NCBI GenBank assembly: GCA_022495005.1 | Contig: JAGYXB010001057.1 | Location: 310,001-374,000, forward strand | Direction: 5' to 3' | From: Rhyacophila brunnea | Taxonomy: Eukaryota; Arthropoda; Insecta; Trichoptera; Rhyacophilidae | DNA: 64,000 nt | Shown here: piece after piece, positions 1 to 11,689 of the stretch | Numbering within the stretch: position 1 is the stretch's first letter | Layout: every line of letters begins with the position of its first letter | Notes under the pieces: generated by a model | Told to the model about the DNA's origin: nothing | What the model saw: the letters and a program-made list of their open reading frames with translations, nothing else | The model's database searches: none | Position numbers and translations under genes: made by a program

Positions 1-60
1 TGAAAAAAAAACTGAATTCCCTTGAATATTAATGAGTGAGTGAGTCGATGTATATAATCT

Positions 61-87
<27 letters not shown>
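61..87. repeat. TA dinucleotide microsatellite
   Basis: An uninterrupted run of TA about 27 bases long lies immediately left of an inverted-repeat element. No gene is present in positions 1-91. Confidence 0.9.
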
Positions 88-91
<4 letters not shown>

Positions 92-487
92 CGACTGTGT
101 TCAGGAAAAAGGGCGTAACCCTCGATTTTTCGAAAAGTGCTTTTATTAGATATTAACAATGTATACAACTAAATACACGTTCTGTAAAAAGGAAGTAAGC
201 CGCAAATGCCAAATTATTATCTAAATTCAGGTTTTAATTGAGTTTTCATTAAGTTTTAATTTAAGGAAAAAACATTTACCCTCAACTTTAATGATTTTTC
301 TGTAATAACGTCTTTAATTGTTGTTAGGTCGAAAAGATATTACATCAAATCATCAATAATCATGCACTCAATGTCTGTGCCTATTTTTTTTTTTAATATT
401 GAACCAAAAACATTCAAAAAAACGTTTTTTGCCTCTCCTGTAAAATTTGTTCTGCGAGGGTTACGCCCGTTTTCCTAAACACAGTCG
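92..487. mobile_element. TIR element (MITE) with about 34-bp terminal inverted repeats
   Basis: The left end begins CGACTGTGTTCAGG and continues through GGGCGTAACCCTCG to about 125. The right end (455-487) is its reverse complement with few mismatches. Both ends are flanked by GTAT (88-91 and 488-491), a possible 4-bp target duplication, although the left copy abuts a TA microsatellite and could be chance. The interior is AT-rich with no ORF, so this is a non-autonomous DNA transposon. Superfamily not assigned. Confidence 0.75.
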
Positions 488-491
488 GTAT

Positions 492-865
492 AATTATTAT
501 ATATATTACTCATAAGGCTGCAGACACATAGAACACTATGAGAAGTTGACCTCCCTGATTAGAAAGGCCTTGATGACAGAACTCACAGCAGGTATTTATT
601 GAGAAATGTAAGTTATGACACTTACAGTCAACTTTGTCAACGATGTTCACATGGTTTACATGACTTTTGATAGCTAATGCTAATGCCATTAGAATCACTT
701 GGTATATTTATCTCATAGATGACAAAATTGCAAAATGTGAGTGATGTGACTCTAGGCGACTCCTTTTTCTTTGTTCTTCCTGTCTAATATTTTATCAAAC
801 TAAATTTATGCCCACGATTAACTCGTCAGCTTGTAATCTTGGATCTAGCAAATAGGTACAAATAT
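492..865. other. No gene seen; AT-rich unique-looking sequence
   Basis: Only short ORFs (62 codons or fewer) without recognisable protein features. No repeat that I could match elsewhere in the window. Confidence 0.5.
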
Positions 866-987
866 TGTTTTTAAATGTGTGTTTGGAGTCAGAGTATGGA
901 CCTAATAGGTTTAATAAGTCGCTAAAATCAATTTATCGTAAAAACGAAAGTCTATTAATAAAAACGTTCACTCCGCGGAGGCTCATT
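866..987 (+). repeat. Headless body/tail of tRNA-derived SINE (family A)
   Basis: Contains the SINE-A body word GAGTATGGACCTAATAGG followed by the A/C-rich part and a diverged GCGGAGGCTCAT. The same body follows tRNA-like heads at 41801 and 46640. The tRNA-like head is missing here, so the copy is 5' truncated or decayed. Confidence 0.65.
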
Positions 988-1029
988 AAATCATACATAA
1001 CTTTGAATATTTTATCGATAGAATAATAT

Positions 1030-1363
1030 TTTTCATCTATTATAGTTTGGTTTAGGCAGGGCTTAATAAATTTAACCATCAATATGTGTAATATGTATAC
1101 TTAATCCAACGAAAACAAATAAGTATGAATGAAAAAGTGTGCACAATTTTTTCATATCGCCCAAAATATACCAAAATTATTATGGTTTAGTTAAGGCAGG
1201 GTTTAATTGATTTTTTAAAACTAACCAATACCATCTTTAAATTGTAGTCTTAGTAAAAACAAAAATACGTATGACCAATAATCACCGAAATAATAATGAT
1301 CGAAAGTTTATTGTGAACTATTTATGGCGTATCTTAACAGCCTACCACCACCCTTCCCTACTG
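1030..1363. mobile_element. Partial MITE of the CAGTAG-ended hAT family
   Basis: Shares the internal words GGTTTAGGCAGGG and TTTAAAAACTAACCA-like sequence, and the terminal CTTAACAGCCTACCACCACC...CTACTG end, with the copies at 12920-13424 and 53479-53705. The left terminus is not present, so the copy is truncated. Confidence 0.65.
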
Positions 1364-1576
1364 ATGCGCCTTCTACCAGAGGCAATTAGCGGGAAAATAC
1401 AAAGCATCCAATTTGTGACATGTTTTTTAGTTTTTCACATACCTAATTGAATCAAGTTTCATACTAATCCATTTTAGTATTTTTTTATTTGCATTATATT
1501 TAGCAATACTAACATTTATTTACATCCCTAAGTAATCGTTAAATATTAAACAATTTGTTTGGCATCGTGTCTTCAT
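1364..1576. other. No gene seen
   Basis: AT-rich sequence between two transposon remnants; no ORF or repeat recognised. Confidence 0.5.
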
Positions 1577-1584
1577 CACTAGTA

Positions 1585-2907
1585 CAGCGATGGCGAACCT
1601 TTTTACGTACGCGTGCCAAAATTTCCCAAATAATATTTTTCGACTGTCTGACGTGCCAAGCAGTTTTTTATGGCGAAAAAAAATAGTTTTTAAGAATTCT
1701 ATTAAAAAGGTTTCAAAATTACAACTGAGTTATTGATATTCTGTCTTTCACCGTATTTCTAGCCGAAGGCATATTTTTTATTCTTTGAATATTTTTTTCC
1801 TTGTTTTCAAAGTACTCGAAGAGATCGTGAAATAATCATTTTTAAACCACTCTTCTTTCTTATTATATTCTCCATCACTGCGCGGTTTTCCATTTTTAGA
1901 GATTATGTCTGAGGTAAAACAACGAGCAGTTAATATTTGAATGGCTTCCGATAATTAATTTCATACGGTTTGTTGATTGAATATTTTTATTTTTAATTCC
2001 CCGATCCTAAGGACCGATCTATGCGATCGTATATTTTACATTAAACGAAATGATTATTCTTCAAAATGGCCTGCAATTTTTCATTGTCATTATTTTGTAA
2101 TATTATAATATATAAGTAAGTACTTAAGTACTTATACCTATATAGCTGTGAAGTATGGCCTTATGGTGGAGAGGGTACAGAAGAAATTCTTGAGACTCCT
2201 TTACTTGAGGTTGTATGGATACTATCCGTTGCTTTATCCAACTGACTTTCTCTTAGGCATGCGTACATACTGCAGTCTGCAATTTAGAAGAAATCTTTAT
2301 TTAGCTACGTATTTTTTTCGACTTATACGAGGTATAAATGAGAACTCTGCCTTTCTGGGCAGTGTTGACCTGTGTGTCCCTGATAACTATCTTAGAAATA
2401 GAGACCATCAGTTGTTTATTCTCCCAAGGTGCAGAACCAACATGCCACTGGTAATGCCAATTGGAAGGGCGATAACTATGTTCAACGAAATTGCTTCGGG
2501 TGTTGATATATTCCACCTCCGTGAGAATAAGTTTAGGTGGGCGTTGTTTTATAAATTCTGAAAATAGGGTCTGCCTAACTGATCCGGTGTACTTCCTTGT
2601 ACATATCTAATTTATCTACTCATCTATCTCTTTGTTTATGTAATACTGTTATATTTATATATCTTTGTTTCTACACGTCATGTTGTGAACGTCTTAAACT
2701 TATAATTTGTAATGTCCACAATATATTTAAAAAAAAATGAACTATATATATATTTATTTGCAAAACGTTTTTATAGAAAAAAAAAAAACATTTTTTAAAT
2801 ATATTACTTAGTAATTTCTTTTCTCTTCAAAATGAAACATTCGCGTGTCATGCAAAATCATCTCGTGTGCCACCGGTGGCATGCGTGCCATAGGTTCGCC
2901 ATCACTG
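1585..2907. mobile_element. hAT-superfamily DNA transposon, non-autonomous, with nested LINE tail
   Basis: The left end is CAGCGATGGCGAACCTTTT and the right end is AGGTTCGCCATCACTG, its near reverse complement. Flanks CACTAGTA (1577-1584) and GCCTAGTA (2908-2915) agree at 6 of 8 bases, the 8-bp duplication length of hAT elements. The CAG...CTG ends support hAT. No intact transposase frame is visible. About 600 bp of LINE 3' end has landed inside (2148-2738). Confidence 0.85.
2148..2738 (+). mobile_element. 5'-truncated non-LTR retrotransposon (LINE) 3' end nested in hAT
   Basis: An open frame at 2148-2561 encodes 137 residues with the motif ERVQKKFLRLL near the N-terminus and RNRDHQLFILPRCRTN and PLVMPIGRA further on. 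This is the C-terminal tail layout seen after the RT domain in Jockey/CR1-like LINEs. It is followed by a 3' UTR ending ...TTGTGAACGTCTTAAAC and an A-rich tail at about 2730. Related tails occur at 4502, 5683, 30055, 40632 and 44480. RT motifs are absent because of 5' truncation. The clade is inferred. Confidence 0.75.
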
Positions 2908-2915
2908 GCCTAGTA

Positions 2916-4500
2916 TATTTTAAAGGTAAATGCTAAATAATCGCTTATTAAGGAGTCGTAATCACTGGTACGTTTTAATGGATTTATTTTGTTTCATGAA
3001 TAAATCCAACATTGAAAGTTTTCTAAAACTAATAAATATATACTTATCGTAAAGATTCGTCAACATTGACATATTATATGTATAGTAATCGTTATTTACT
3101 TGTGATTTTATTTATAGTTATTGCTATAATAAATGTACTGGTATCCATCATTAAGTTTATAGATACGCGTATATTAAAATGTGTACTTAGTAAAAGTTTA
3201 GTAGCATGACAAAATATAACGACAAAGTAACATAAAAGCATCAGCGTTCGTGGTATCTGTTTTCAATATTCATAATATACTTTGAGAGCTTTTTCTTGAT
3301 AATAAAATAATGTTATTGATATTATAATAACTGTCAAAATTTCGTGGAAAGACATTCTCAGAGTACCATCTCATTTATTCATCTCGTATTATTTTCAAAA
3401 TAAGACAATATTTTAATTTAAACGGAAAAAATAGATTGATTAATATTTACTTATTTATCATTTTTGTTTGTTTTTTCAGTGATTCTGGGACTAGCTAAAA
3501 TATAAAATAGACAACATGCAATTAAATGAAATATTAAATAATTACAAGATAAAAGAACTTTTTAGATACAACGTTTTTAAATTTTCTGTTGAATTATTAT
3601 GCTCAATATGCTCAAACTTGTACTTAATATGAAGTAAATAAAAAAAAAACACAATCAACTATAGAATACTGAAATGTCATTTTGACATTTCATTTTGATT
3701 TCCATAGTAACGCACGTATATATTAATAATTCAGTTGCTAGGACCACCCTCTTAGCAACTAATAATAGTCTTTTACTTTTTACGGATTTTTCTGAAATAA
3801 CTTTCCATACAAAACAGAATTAACTGAAAATGAATTCAATTCTGATAAAAGATGTCTAAAAGTATTAAAATAATGCATTGGCATCGTGTTCTGATATATT
3901 CTAAAAGTGTTAAATGACTAGCTAGTCGGGAAGTTAGTTAAAAATCGATTGCAAGATTTGTACTGGACAAACAACCACCGGACAAACAAGAATACGAGCT
4001 AATAAAAACGTTGTAAAATTGAAGCAGTTGTGTAACGTGATTTGACAATAAAGTATTGGAAAGGTTAAACAACATTAAACACAGTATTATTATAAACCAA
4101 TTAACCCACATGATTTAATAATGAGGATCAATTTCGGGATTATTATCCAATTATGTGGTAACCGTAAATTATCTTTTTCATGAGTAATCAGTATTGGTTT
4201 CTATTGAACCTTTACTCTATGTGAAATTATATGGATACAGTAAACTATTTTTGTTTTATTTTACATCTTAACCTACTTAATTAGACTATTTAATTAATAA
4301 CACATTATTTCTTATCTCTCTCTCAGTTATTTTGCTCAAATTTTGTTGGTTAAGATGTTACGTTTAGTATTTTTAAATTGTGATGGTATTAGGTAAGTCA
4401 AAGATAACAGTAAACCAAATTAATTATATGAGGTTGCTAAGCCAAAAAGTCGAAAGGAATATTTCAACAAAAATGAGATATTATTTGAGGGGCTAAATTA
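2916..4500. other. No gene seen; long AT-rich stretch
   Basis: No ORF of note. A short perfect hairpin (AAATGTCA, 3-nt loop, TGACATTT) lies at 3672-3690. Scattered A/T runs only. Confidence 0.5.
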
Positions 4501-4501
4501 T

Positions 4502-4920
4502 TATTAATTTATTTAAGAAAACAAAACATTGTGGACATAACAAATCAAGATTCAGGACGTTCACAATATGAGATTTACATTATAACAAATATTACTCTCA
4601 CAAGAGAGAATAATAATAATAATACAAACAAACAATTTTATACAATAAAATAAAGTTTCAGAAACAAAATGCAAAGTATATCATTGAAAATGTCTATGTC
4701 TTTAGGAAGCGCATTTACTAGTCTTGCACCCCTTGCTAATGGTGCCTGATAGGCTTGACTCGAGGAAACAGTTCTGACCCAGAATAAGTCATGGCTGCGC
4801 TGTGACCACGTAGGTAATTGACAGGCGCATATAAATTTAATTTCTTTAGGACGCCAAGATTAGAGACCATCCCTCGTGATAGCAGGCAAAATGTTTTATC
4901 TAGCCAATTATAGTCCATTG
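4502..4920 (-). mobile_element. LINE 3' end, antisense copy of the same family
   Basis: On the minus strand a frame at 4736-4918 reads NWLDKTFCLLSRGMVSN and LNLYAPVNYLRGHS, matching the copy at 30055-30925 (IYAPVNYMRGHSHD). It is followed towards 4502 by the shared 3' UTR, including the reverse complement of GTGAACGTC. 5' truncated, with no RT catalytic motif. Confidence 0.75.
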
Positions 4921-4977
4921 TTACTAAAAGTTATTCCTTAGCAAAGTTACTTTTTTCGAGTATTAGTGAACAACATG

Positions 4978-5561
4978 TATTATACTTCTTTGGCCATATC
5001 CGCCCCTTAACTGGATCATATGGACACCACGAGGCGCCTCAAAGAATCCCTGCCGCTCGCCAGTCTTCTTGCTTCGTTCCAGGTCAAACCAGCATCCCGT
5101 AGCTCCGCCGTATACACTATGTAGATTGTATTTAGCGGCCTTCCAGGACGCCGGAATCCGGTCGGCTTGAAGAACAGGCAAGCCAGGTTGAAGTTCTCTT
5201 CTGGCATTCGCAGCACGTGGCCGAGCCAGGTCCAACGTCGCCTCTTCACTTTCAGCGTGATGAGAGGCTGCTTGGTGCGTTCTCTTATCTCCTCGTTGCT
5301 CCTAAAGTTATACCACCGCACACCCAGTGTTCATCGCAAACATCTGTTTTCGAAGCTCAGTATACGGTTGCTTGAGCCTTCGTAAGGTGCCATGATTCGC
5401 TACCGTAAATCAGCACCGTCAGAATGCAAGCGTCGAATAGGCGGCATTTGGTTTTAACCGAGTACAATCATGAGTCCCAGACATTCCGCATCAAGTTGAA
5501 TGTTGCTCCAGCCATGCCCATTCGGATAGCGAGCTCTTTCTGCAAAAAGCCATCTCTCCTG
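4978..5561 (-). mobile_element. Non-LTR retrotransposon RT C-terminal fragment
   Basis: On the minus strand, frames at 4963-5235 and 5016-5321 together give RRRWTWLGHVLRMPEENFN, then GFRRPGRPLNT and ELRDAGLTWNEARRLA. These are typical of the tail after the RT domain in many invertebrate non-LTR elements (WLGHV...GRP...GLTW). It is closely similar to the + strand copy at 22640-23465, so two members of one family are present. Frame changes and 5' truncation mark it as a dead copy. Confidence 0.8.
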
Positions 5562-5682
5562 TATTATACAAAACCAATAAAATTATTATTTCTTTTACTC
5601 TAATGTATTACCTCACAAATGATCACGTACGCCTTTTTCTCTTAATGCTCTTAACCGACTTGAACTAACCTGTTATTTGTAA

Positions 5683-6024
5683 TGCCAATTGGGAGGGATA
5701 ACTCTATTCAACGAAATCGCTTCGGATGTTGATATATTCCACCTACGTGAGGATGAATATAGGTGGACGTTGTTTTATAAATTCTTAAAATAGGTTCTGC
5801 TTAACTCATTCGGTGTACTTCCCTGTATCTATCTAATTTATATTTTTGTATTTACACTAGACTTGTCTACTTTAACTTAGTTTAATAACTTAATACTGAT
5901 ATATTTCTTTTTTTTAAATATATAATACTGTTTTAATAGTATTTCTTTGTTTCTAAAGGTCGTGTTGTGAACGTCTTAAATTAATAATTTGTAATGTTCA
6001 CTATATTAAGTATGTAAAAAAAAT
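5683..6024 (+). mobile_element. LINE 3' end fragment
   Basis: Begins within the region encoding VMPIGR...ASGVDIFHLRE, with a small deletion. It continues through the shared 3' UTR (TTGTGAACGTCTTAAA) to an A-rich tail at about 6020. Same family as 2148-2738. Confidence 0.7.
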
Positions 6025-6342
6025 GCTACCTATATATTATTCAATAGCCTACCTAGTACCTACTATAATAAAATATCAACACCTCTCCATGCTCTCGGTT
6101 ATTAAATTGTATATACTATACGATGTAAATATTATACCGAACAATAAGTTAATGGCATATATACGTAGATATTTAATTATATTTAATATATAGTATATTG
6201 TAGATATATTATGCAAGACGACTGTATCTCCACTTTGTCTCTGTATGTAAAGATTAAATTTTGCGCAATGTGTTAGTGGCAGTCGGAGGAAACATCCTTA
6301 AATGAGATTGGGGTTTCGCAAGCCATTTGTAATTAAAATACT
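6025..6342. other. No gene seen
   Basis: AT-rich up to about 6220, then mixed-composition sequence without an ORF. Confidence 0.45.
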
Positions 6343-6573
6343 TTGATAGAGTGGCATCGCGACTTGGTTCGGTACTCTTCGAACACGCCTCCCCCGGAAT
6401 ACAGCACCGCGTCGTGTTTGTATTTCGAAAACCGCGGGAAGGTTAATTTAAATAAATTTACACTGGAATTTCAGAGCGGGGATGATTTTCGCGCTTTTTT
6501 TCCTCCATTGAAAAGAGCTTTATCTGTTTGCGTAACGGGCTTAACTTGTATGCTTTGCGTGAGGTTTTTTTGA
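6343..6573. other. GC-richer, apparently single-copy island (possible conserved non-coding element)
   Basis: Composition changes sharply: CG dinucleotides and G/C-rich words (GGCATCGCGACTTGG, AACCGCGGGAAGG) appear within AT-rich flanks. A 76-codon frame exists but has no recognisable domain, and no splice structure stands out. No other copy is found in the window, unlike the transposons. It could be a regulatory element or a decayed exon. Confidence 0.3.
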
Positions 6574-8415
6574 TTGCCTAGAATGTTTCCGGCTTAATTC
6601 TCTGCTATTTAATGTTTATATAACATTTTTTGACGATCATATTGTAGTATGCATTAAATGGGCTTAGAGTAGCTTCAAACATTTTCCAGTTAAAAACATA
6701 AAAATGAGAAAAATATTCGTAAAATAAAATTAGCAAAATATAAGCGTGGCTTTTTGCTATCTCGCATTTGTTCATATTTTATAACGGTGTTATATTCCTG
6801 TCATCATATATGCCTGCTTCGATAATTATTTATCTCTCGAAAACAAATTTACACCTATTGTAAGACTGTTATACAAGGCTTCGTTGCTAACCATTTCATC
6901 TATACTCCACCGATACACTACACTCCACCAATAAAGACGGCATTACACGTGGGACAACGTTCCCTCTAATTTTTCTATTGTGTGTGCTTATCATCAACGC
7001 ATCTGAGCAGTGGTGTAACTAGGGTTGGTATCACCCGGGGCGGTAAATTTACATCCCCCCCCCCACAAACACACACATACAATTTTTCTTTAAAACTTGT
7101 ATTTTAAGGTATTTATTGATTTCAGTCTTCCTCCTTTCGAGAAATGAGTCGAAGAATTGTGCATGTAATGGTTCCGTGCATTCGAACAAAACTAAAATCT
7201 GGCAAAGGAAACTAGGTATCTTTTACAATATTTTTGTGTGAGGACTGTGCGGGGAATGAAAACATGTGTGCGGATATATTTTGGTAGGTAAGGGACTCCA
7301 TCAATGAATCCAAACAATATCAACTCCGTATAATTTTAATTGAGGATCAGCTCACACTGATTGCAAATAACCATGCAGTAGCTTATGATCGAGTGCAATG
7401 ACTTGACAGTGTTAATTTTGCTAGGACTGCAGATTGGTTTGGTTATCGCAATACGCAAATCAAGTCATACAATTTTAACCTCACACAACAAACATTATAA
7501 TATTATAATGGTAACGTCTGCAGAATGGCGTCATGAGACGGCGTCTGTTTATTATGATGCTGTGTAGGCAAAGTAGGTCTTAGCAGACCTGTGTATGGGG
7601 ATGCTAATATAATATTTTCTCAAAAACTGATCGTTTGTCAGTTTACTTGAAAGAACATTTTTTTTCAAAGAATTTATTGAATATATATAACAAAACTATT
7701 TATTCGATGAATTCTTTCACTTCATCGAAAAAAATCATTCCTATAGGTATTATCAAATTTTAAATTCTTGATTAGACAACAAAATTCTTGACTGTTTTTA
7801 TTCGTGCAATAATAAAGCTTCATATCAAATTTTTCATGATGCTAATAAACTCATTTCAAAAGTGTTTTCCAGAATATTTTATTAGGAACACGAATAATGA
7901 AGTTGAATTTTTCTAAGAATTCTATGATTATATTGTTTAACGTGGTTTGCATTTTTTTTTAATATTTCACAATCAAATTATTATTTAAACTCAAAATTTT
8001 TCTCTTGTCGTTCATTTTGTTGTGGCTTACAATCTTTTTTTTGGGTGCGAGGTCTCTAGGGCCTAGAGTGCGAAGCTCGATTGGATACAATCGGCCCAGT
8101 CGCCTTAAGACTATGTGCAGGGTGGTCGAGTGATCAAGAGTTGTGGCGAAGATCGGTGCTTATTTGAAGAAGTTTACTTTAATTAAGTAGTTTAGCAAAT
8201 TTCAGGTGGGCAAGCATCAACGACTAATTCAGCTTCCAAAACAGACTGAATCTAAGTAATGACTCAACTATCGTCACTTATTACTGAAACTGCTGGGTAA
8301 GATAGCGTAGATGAATACATGTGAATTGCCTTATTGGAATTTGGCCAGATAACTATAGACGAATATGCAATTCTCAAAGCTAATCGTAATATAAAACACA
8401 CAATAAAACTTAATA
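6574..8415. other. No gene seen; possible hAT terminus fragment at 7007
   Basis: At about 7007 the word CAGTGGTGTAACTAGG resembles a hAT left end, but no matching right end is found. A C-run lies near 7056-7065. A 60-codon ORF at 7385 has no recognised feature. Confidence 0.4.
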
Positions 8416-8427
8416 TTATTATCACTA

Positions 8428-8616
8428 TCGGCTCTCGTGGTGCAGTGCATAAGGCGCTGACCTTCCATCTGAGAGATCTGGGCTCGATTCCCGGTGAGGA
8501 CACAATATTTATGTGTTTTTCTCAAGGCCTGGGTGTTTGTAATTGTTCAAAATTACTAACAACCATCTTGTACGAAAAAGAAAAGACATGGTTATTTATT
8601 AATTCTAAAAAAAATC
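8428..8616 (+). mobile_element. tRNA-derived SINE with 12-bp target-site duplication
   Basis: A pol III A-box-like TGGTGCAGTGCATAAGG and a B-box-like GGGCTCGATTCCC lie at the 5' end, followed by an unrelated body and an A-rich 3' end. The element is flanked by identical TTATTATCACTA at 8416-8427 and 8617-8628, as expected of LINE-mobilised insertion. The tRNA-like part does not close into a tRNA acceptor stem. The perfect duplication implies a fairly recent insertion. Confidence 0.85.
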
Positions 8617-8642
8617 TTATTATCACTAAAATTAAGCTAAAT

Positions 8643-8848
8643 CGGTACTATTCGGTTATTAGGAATACAGCGGAAAACACATTTTGAAAATACCCGATAT
8701 ACTGGATTATTTGTTAGTTTGGGTTAGTTTAGGTGAGATTAGGTTGGATTATGTTAGGTTTGATTAGGTTAACCTAACAAATAATCCAGTTTATCGGCTA
8801 TTTTCTAAATGTGTTTTCCGCTGTATTCCTGATAACCGAACAGTACCG
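8643..8848. mobile_element. Foldback element with TTAGG-like spacer
   Basis: Two arms of about 80 bp (8643-8725 and 8767-8848) are reverse complements with few mismatches, the outer ends being CGGTACT and AGTACCG. Both flanks carry CTAAAT (8637-8642, 8849-8854), a possible 6-bp target duplication. The spacer between the arms consists of degenerate TTAGGTT-type units. Confidence 0.8.
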
Positions 8849-8968
8849 CTAAATCTTATCTGTCTGGAAGCCGTCGGTTTTGGTCCAATCCCTAGAGAGA
8901 GGGTCAATTTAGTGGATGTCAGTACATAATAAAAGTAGTTGTTAAAATTACTTTTCCATTGGTTTGCT

Positions 8969-9234
8969 TATCGTCGCTATAGGATTGGTTTGTCGAATAT
9001 CCGTTTTTGTCGAAATCGACCTTTGAATGCAGAATGATATTTTGTATCTAAATGGACCAGAACCATCCTTTTCTTTAAATTGCTTTGTAATGAAAACAGC
9101 ATTCATAATATGCTGTAAAAACAACAATTTAAATACTTTCATGTATTTAAATATAGGATAATCAAATTTGTTTTTCGTCTCCTGAACATTTGATATTTGG
9201 TCTATTCGACAAACCAATCCTACAGCGACGTTAT
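8969..9234. mobile_element. TIR element (MITE) of about 265 bp
   Basis: The left arm 8969-8999 and right arm 9203-9234 are inverted repeats sharing CGTCGCT and AGGATTGGTTTGTCGAATA. No target duplication could be fixed. The interior is AT-rich without a convincing ORF. Confidence 0.65.
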
Positions 9235-9239
9235 GACGA

Positions 9240-10230
9240 ACGACATGAATAATAATAAAATATATCTCAAAGTACGATATCTTAATGTAATTCTTCTGAT
9301 ATTTTTTTGTAATTTAACCAAAGAAACGCGTAGGTCAATTATTATGTTCGACTATAAAAATGACAGATCATTTTCTTCTTGGTTTTGTTGTCGATAATAT
9401 TATTGTGTTATCGTTATAAGATTTTACTGAAGGTAAATCGTCTTTTCTTCCTAGAAAAAACTCATACACAACCGGTTAGTCGAATAAATATTTACGTCAA
9501 TAAAGCACCTCGGAAAAAAACAAACAGAAAACGGCGCCGATGAGAATGAATCGCATGTCGCTATTTTTAGTGACACGTCCGAAACAACAGGTGTATTTGT
9601 TTTCAAGGCGTCAAGATGGACATAATACTGTATAATAGCAAATGGCATACATACACGCATGATAATATTATAGGCCTGGCTACTAGTTTCTTAATATTCA
9701 ACATAACTAGGTACATTAAAATTAGGTATTAAATCAAGATTTTGAAGCGAGGCAAGTAATGGGTTATGCAAATTTTTTACCACAATTTACGAGTAGCTCT
9801 TTTAAGCATCGACCTAGATATAAAAAAGGTTTGTAGAGGTTTTGTATATAATCCTACAACTGTCATGTTGTTGTATGTGGTCATTGATAGACCATAGACA
9901 ATGACGCAACGAAAACACAGTTGTCATTGAGCCTTCCTATAATGTAGTTGACACGCGCCACTGTTCCATGTCTCTCACTATATCTAAATTACAAAGTATA
10001 ATTTAAACCTTTCAACTCGAACTAAAAACAATAATATGACAGTCATTTCTTAGTGCCGTGTTACCGAACTTTATTACCATAAAATAAAACCAAGGAAATA
10101 CCAACTCGTGTATTATTCATCATTGCCCGAATATATTATGTCATTCACACTCAAGTAACCATCTGAACTTAAACATAATATCGGGGGTAAGAACAAAAAA
10201 TCATTCATCCCTCCGATAGGTAAGTATTCA
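9240..10230. other. No gene seen
   Basis: Short ORFs only (66-69 codons) with no recognisable protein features. Mixed AT-rich sequence. Confidence 0.45.
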
Positions 10231-10238
10231 CTATGTAC

Positions 10239-10960
10239 ATATCGTCGCCCCAAAAGCAAAAGGGCACTTGTGCATAAATTGAGTTTTGAGAAAAACGCAT
10301 TTTAAGTGTTTTTTGGAGTGAAAAAAAATCGTGGAGAGGTTATTACTTAATATTTTGAAATTAAATTTGGAAGACATATGACCTAATTACTCAAAATTAA
10401 AATACAATTTAAATTTTTTTTATAATTGTCAATTTTTGATTTTTAAGAGGTTTTAAGTCACATGTTACCTTTTTCCTATATGCATTTATGAATAGCTTTA
10501 TCTTCATCTTTTGATTTGCGAGCGTCCACTTTACGCTTATTGTCATCTTTCAAAATATTTATTTGGGTCTCTTTGTCCGCTGCCAACATGTTTTTAAATT
10601 TTTCACAAATTTCACAAGTGCCCTTTTTCTGCAACGAATTTTTTTTTTTTGTACAAAGGCCCTTACTCACTTTTAAATAATTACACTTGTTGCCTTTTTC
10701 CTATACTATTTTTGTAAACATTGCACATAGTTCCTAAAATCGCGTACATGTTACCTTTTTCCTATACATTAAATGAAGATCAGTTTACAAATACACAAGT
10801 AACCTTTATTTTCTTAGCTCAATTGTGAATTCATGGTGTTTGCTTCACAAATGCCGTTTTGCCCATAATGTAGAGAAAAAAATTACGAAGAAAACTGCAT
10901 TCATAACTCAAAACCGTCAAAATATTGCACATGTACCCTTTTGCTTTTGGGGCGACGATA
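10239..10960. mobile_element. TIR element with an internal array of the terminal motif
   Basis: The ends are inverted repeats containing ATCGTCGCCCCAAAAGCAAA (from 10241, and the reverse complement ending at 10959). A motif AAAAGGNNACNTGTG recurs about eight times, once within each TIR and then on the minus strand near 10459, 10613, 10684, 10745 and 10794. A minus-strand frame at 10476-10670 encodes a lysine-rich peptide with CEICEKFKNML, which could be a decayed transposase piece. Flanks CTATGTAC and TTATGTGC agree at 6 of 8 bases, a weak target-duplication candidate. Confidence 0.7.
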
Positions 10961-11174
10961 TTATGTGCCTGAATGAATTTATTTATTATCATTTAACTAT
11001 GAAATTATGTACTGTTAATGGTCATCCAATTAAAATATGATGCTGTTAAAGTATTCATTTTTCAATCAATAATATCCACCACAACACTTTTAATGACGCG
11101 TGCCTGCTGACATTCAATTTAAATGTATGTTTCTGTGGTTACTACAATGTCATCATTGACTATTATTAAATCTC

Positions 11175-11305
11175 ATGTAACCTAGCCATCTGAGTTTCGG
11201 CCATCAATGTCCACAAGGAACACGTTCGTCGCTTGCTTTGCTGGGAACTCCTCCGGCATTCTATGCACGTAGCCGATCCAGCGCAATCTCTGCATTGCAA
11301 CTTTG
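11175..11305 (-). mobile_element. Non-LTR RT C-terminal tail fragment
   Basis: Read on the minus strand the sequence gives QRLRWIGYVHRMPEEFPAK, which matches the RRW-GHV-R-MP segment found after the RT domain in the other tails of this window. Heavily decayed and short. Confidence 0.6.
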
Positions 11306-11689
11306 TTATTTTGATGTAGTTTATACAATATAATCCATTAAGTATACAATTTACGCTATTATGAAAAGTTTCATGTGCTGTTTCTGTCAGGTGAAATAAA
11401 TACTCAATATGTATTGTATAATTATGATAATTCTAGAATTTGAAGAAAGTAATATCAAAAATGTACTTATTATTCTTCAGTGTCACCCAAGAATTTTATA
11501 ATTCGAATAGTGTGCTGCGATCCGAAAAAGGTTTGAAAGAACTGGTTTAGAGAACTTTTAAATTTTATATTTAAACACTAGTAATAATAATATACTAAAA
11601 TTTTTACAGCTATCTAATCCTACAACGTTTTTATATCTCACAAACAAATTATGGTAGTATGAATGATACAATACTTACAACTAAAGCGT

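Noticed and set aside
10459..10815. CRISPR-like array of repeated motif
   Set aside because: Repeats are short, diverged, irregularly spaced and also part of the TIRs; eukaryotic transposon explanation is better.
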